Part shown: positions 4,339 through 5,253 of the stretch, piece after piece
Numbering within the stretch: position 1 is the first letter of the stretch
Layout of the letters: every line of letters begins with the position of its first letter
DNA from: Chloroflexota bacterium
Lineage (GTDB): Bacteria > Chloroflexota > Dehalococcoidia > SM23-28-2 > RBG-16-64-32
Direction of reading: 5' to 3'
DNA: 5,253 nt
NCBI GenBank assembly: GCA_016190405.1
Contig: JACPQO010000080.1
Location: 1-5,253, forward strand
Notes under the pieces: generated by a model
Told to the model about the DNA's origin: nothing
What the model saw: only the letters and a program-made list of their open reading frames with translations
The model's database searches: none
Translations under genes and position numbers: made by a program

Positions 4339-5253
4339 GTCCGTCGAGCCCCCACCCCTACATCCCCAACACCGACGAAGACCGCCGCGCCATGCTCGAC
4401 GTCATCGGCGCGGCGTCCGTGGACGAGCTCTTCGCCGACATCCCGGCGGAGTTCCGCATCGAGGGGCTCGACCTGCCGCCGGCCCTGTCGGAGCCGGAGC
4501 TGGTGCGCGAGATGTCGGCAATGGCCGCCCGCAACCAGGTGCCCGGCGACGGCACGATATGCTTCCTGGGCGCCGGCGCCTACCGGCACTACATCCCCAG
4601 CACCGTCGCCCACGACATCGGCCGCAGCGAGTTCTACACCGCCTATACGCCCTACCAGCCGGAGATAAGCCAGGGCACCCTCCAGACCATGTTCGAGCTG
4701 CAGTCGATGACCTGCGAGCTGATGGCGTTGGACGTGGCCAACGCCGGCCTGTACGACGGCGCCAGCGCCCTGGCCGAGGCCTGCCTCATGGCCTGCCGCC
4801 TCACCGGCCGAGGTCGCATGGCGGTGCACGCCAGCGTGAACCCGGCCTACGTCTCGGTAATCCGGACCTACGCCTCCGGCCCCGGCCTGGCGGTGGACGT
4901 GATGGACGCCCCGAGGTTGACGCCGGAGCACGCCTGCCTGGCGGTGCAGCAGCCCGCCTTCCTGGGCACCCTGGAGGACGTGTGGGCCCTGGGCGGGGCG
5001 GCGCGGGAAGCCGGGGCCCTGCTGGTGGCCGCCGTCGATCCCATATCGCTGGGGATGCTGACGCCGCCCGGCGAGTACGGCGCCGACATCGCCGTCGCCG
5101 AGGGGCAGAGCCTGGGCTGGCCGGTGAACTTCGGCGGGCCGTACCTGGGGCTGTTCGCCTGCCGCCAGGAGTACGTCCGCCAGATGCCCGGACGTATCGT
5201 CGGCCGGACCACCGATTCGGACGGGCGTACCGGGTACGTGCTCACCCTCCAGA
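4335..5253 (+). CDS. gcvPA: Glycine dehydrogenase (decarboxylating) subunit 1, 3' partial
   Basis: The P protein decarboxylates glycine and loads the aminomethyl group onto GcvH. In the split type, subunit 1 (GcvPA) pairs with subunit 2 (GcvPB), which carries the pyridoxal-phosphate lysine. The frame is open for 306 codons to the window edge, out of about 440-450 expected. Motifs are HPYIPNTDEDRRAML (7-21), FLGAGAYRHYIPS (77-89), FYTAYTPYQPEISQGTLQ (100-117), NAGLYDGASALAEA, GQSLGWPVNFGGPYLGLFA and GRTTDSDGRTGYVLTLQ at the cut end. The ATG overlaps the gcvH stop (ATGA), and AGGGGA (4325-4330) lies four bases before it, so the two are translationally coupled. Split GcvP is known from Chloroflexota, Firmicutes, Thermus and archaea. 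I expect gcvPB just downstream, outside the window. No damage is seen. Confidence 0.95.
   Translation, partial: MSPSSPHPYIPNTDEDRRAMLDVIGAASVDELFADIPAEFRIEGLDLPPALSEPELVREMSAMAARNQVPGDGTICFLGAGAYRHYIPSTVAHDIGRSEFYTAYTPYQPEISQGTLQTMFELQSMTCELMALDVANAGLYDGASALAEACLMACRLTGRGRMAVHASVNPAYVSVIRTYASGPGLAVDVMDAPRLTPEHACLAVQQPAFLGTLEDVWALGGAAREAGALLVAAVDPISLGMLTPPGEYGADIAVAEGQSLGWPVNFGGPYLGLFACRQEYVRQMPGRIVGRTTDSDGRTGYVLTLQ

Noticed and set aside
4323..4931. 202-codon minus-strand frame opposite gcvPA
   Set aside because: The opposite strand has the complete conserved GcvPA motif series.

Overview
The window is a GC-rich bacterial chromosome segment (roughly two thirds G+C or more by eye) packed with housekeeping genes. 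Two points suggest, but do not prove, a Chloroflexota-type organism. The glycine decarboxylase is of the split type (a separate gcvPA), in the order gcvT-gcvH-gcvPA. The intergenic and intragenic repeats also look like families I remember from such genomes. No mobile element, CRISPR array or defence system is visible.

Layout. Bases 1-1164 (+) are a folate block: the 3' end of folP (dihydropteroate synthase), a PaaI-type hotdog thioesterase, and folK (HPPK). They are joined by a 4-base and a 1-base overlap, so they are surely co-translated. Bases 1174-1611 (-) are a two-gene unit converging on folK: a Trm112-type zinc-ribbon protein followed by a small two-helix membrane protein with an acidic tail. 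Bases 1612-1796 are a divergent control region with a good sigma70-like promoter on each strand. Bases 1797-2669 (+) encode a metallo-beta-lactamase-fold hydrolase. Bases 2670-2766 hold two copies of a dispersed repeat. Bases 2767-5253 (+) are the glycine cleavage operon gcvT-gcvH-gcvPA, with gcvPA running off the window.

How the genes work together. FolK and FolP make consecutive steps of dihydrofolate synthesis. GcvT, GcvH and GcvP(A/B) break down glycine and load its methylene group onto tetrahydrofolate, so both ends of the window concern one-carbon metabolism. The thioesterase, the Trm112 pair and the MBL hydrolase have no obvious link to this.

The most interesting signal is inside gcvT. 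A 54-bp segment flanked by a perfect 7-bp direct repeat interrupts the conserved core and keeps the frame. Removing it restores a protein of exactly the family's usual spacing. A different repeat pair sits directly against the gcvT start codon, so this gene appears to have been hit twice by dispersed repeats.
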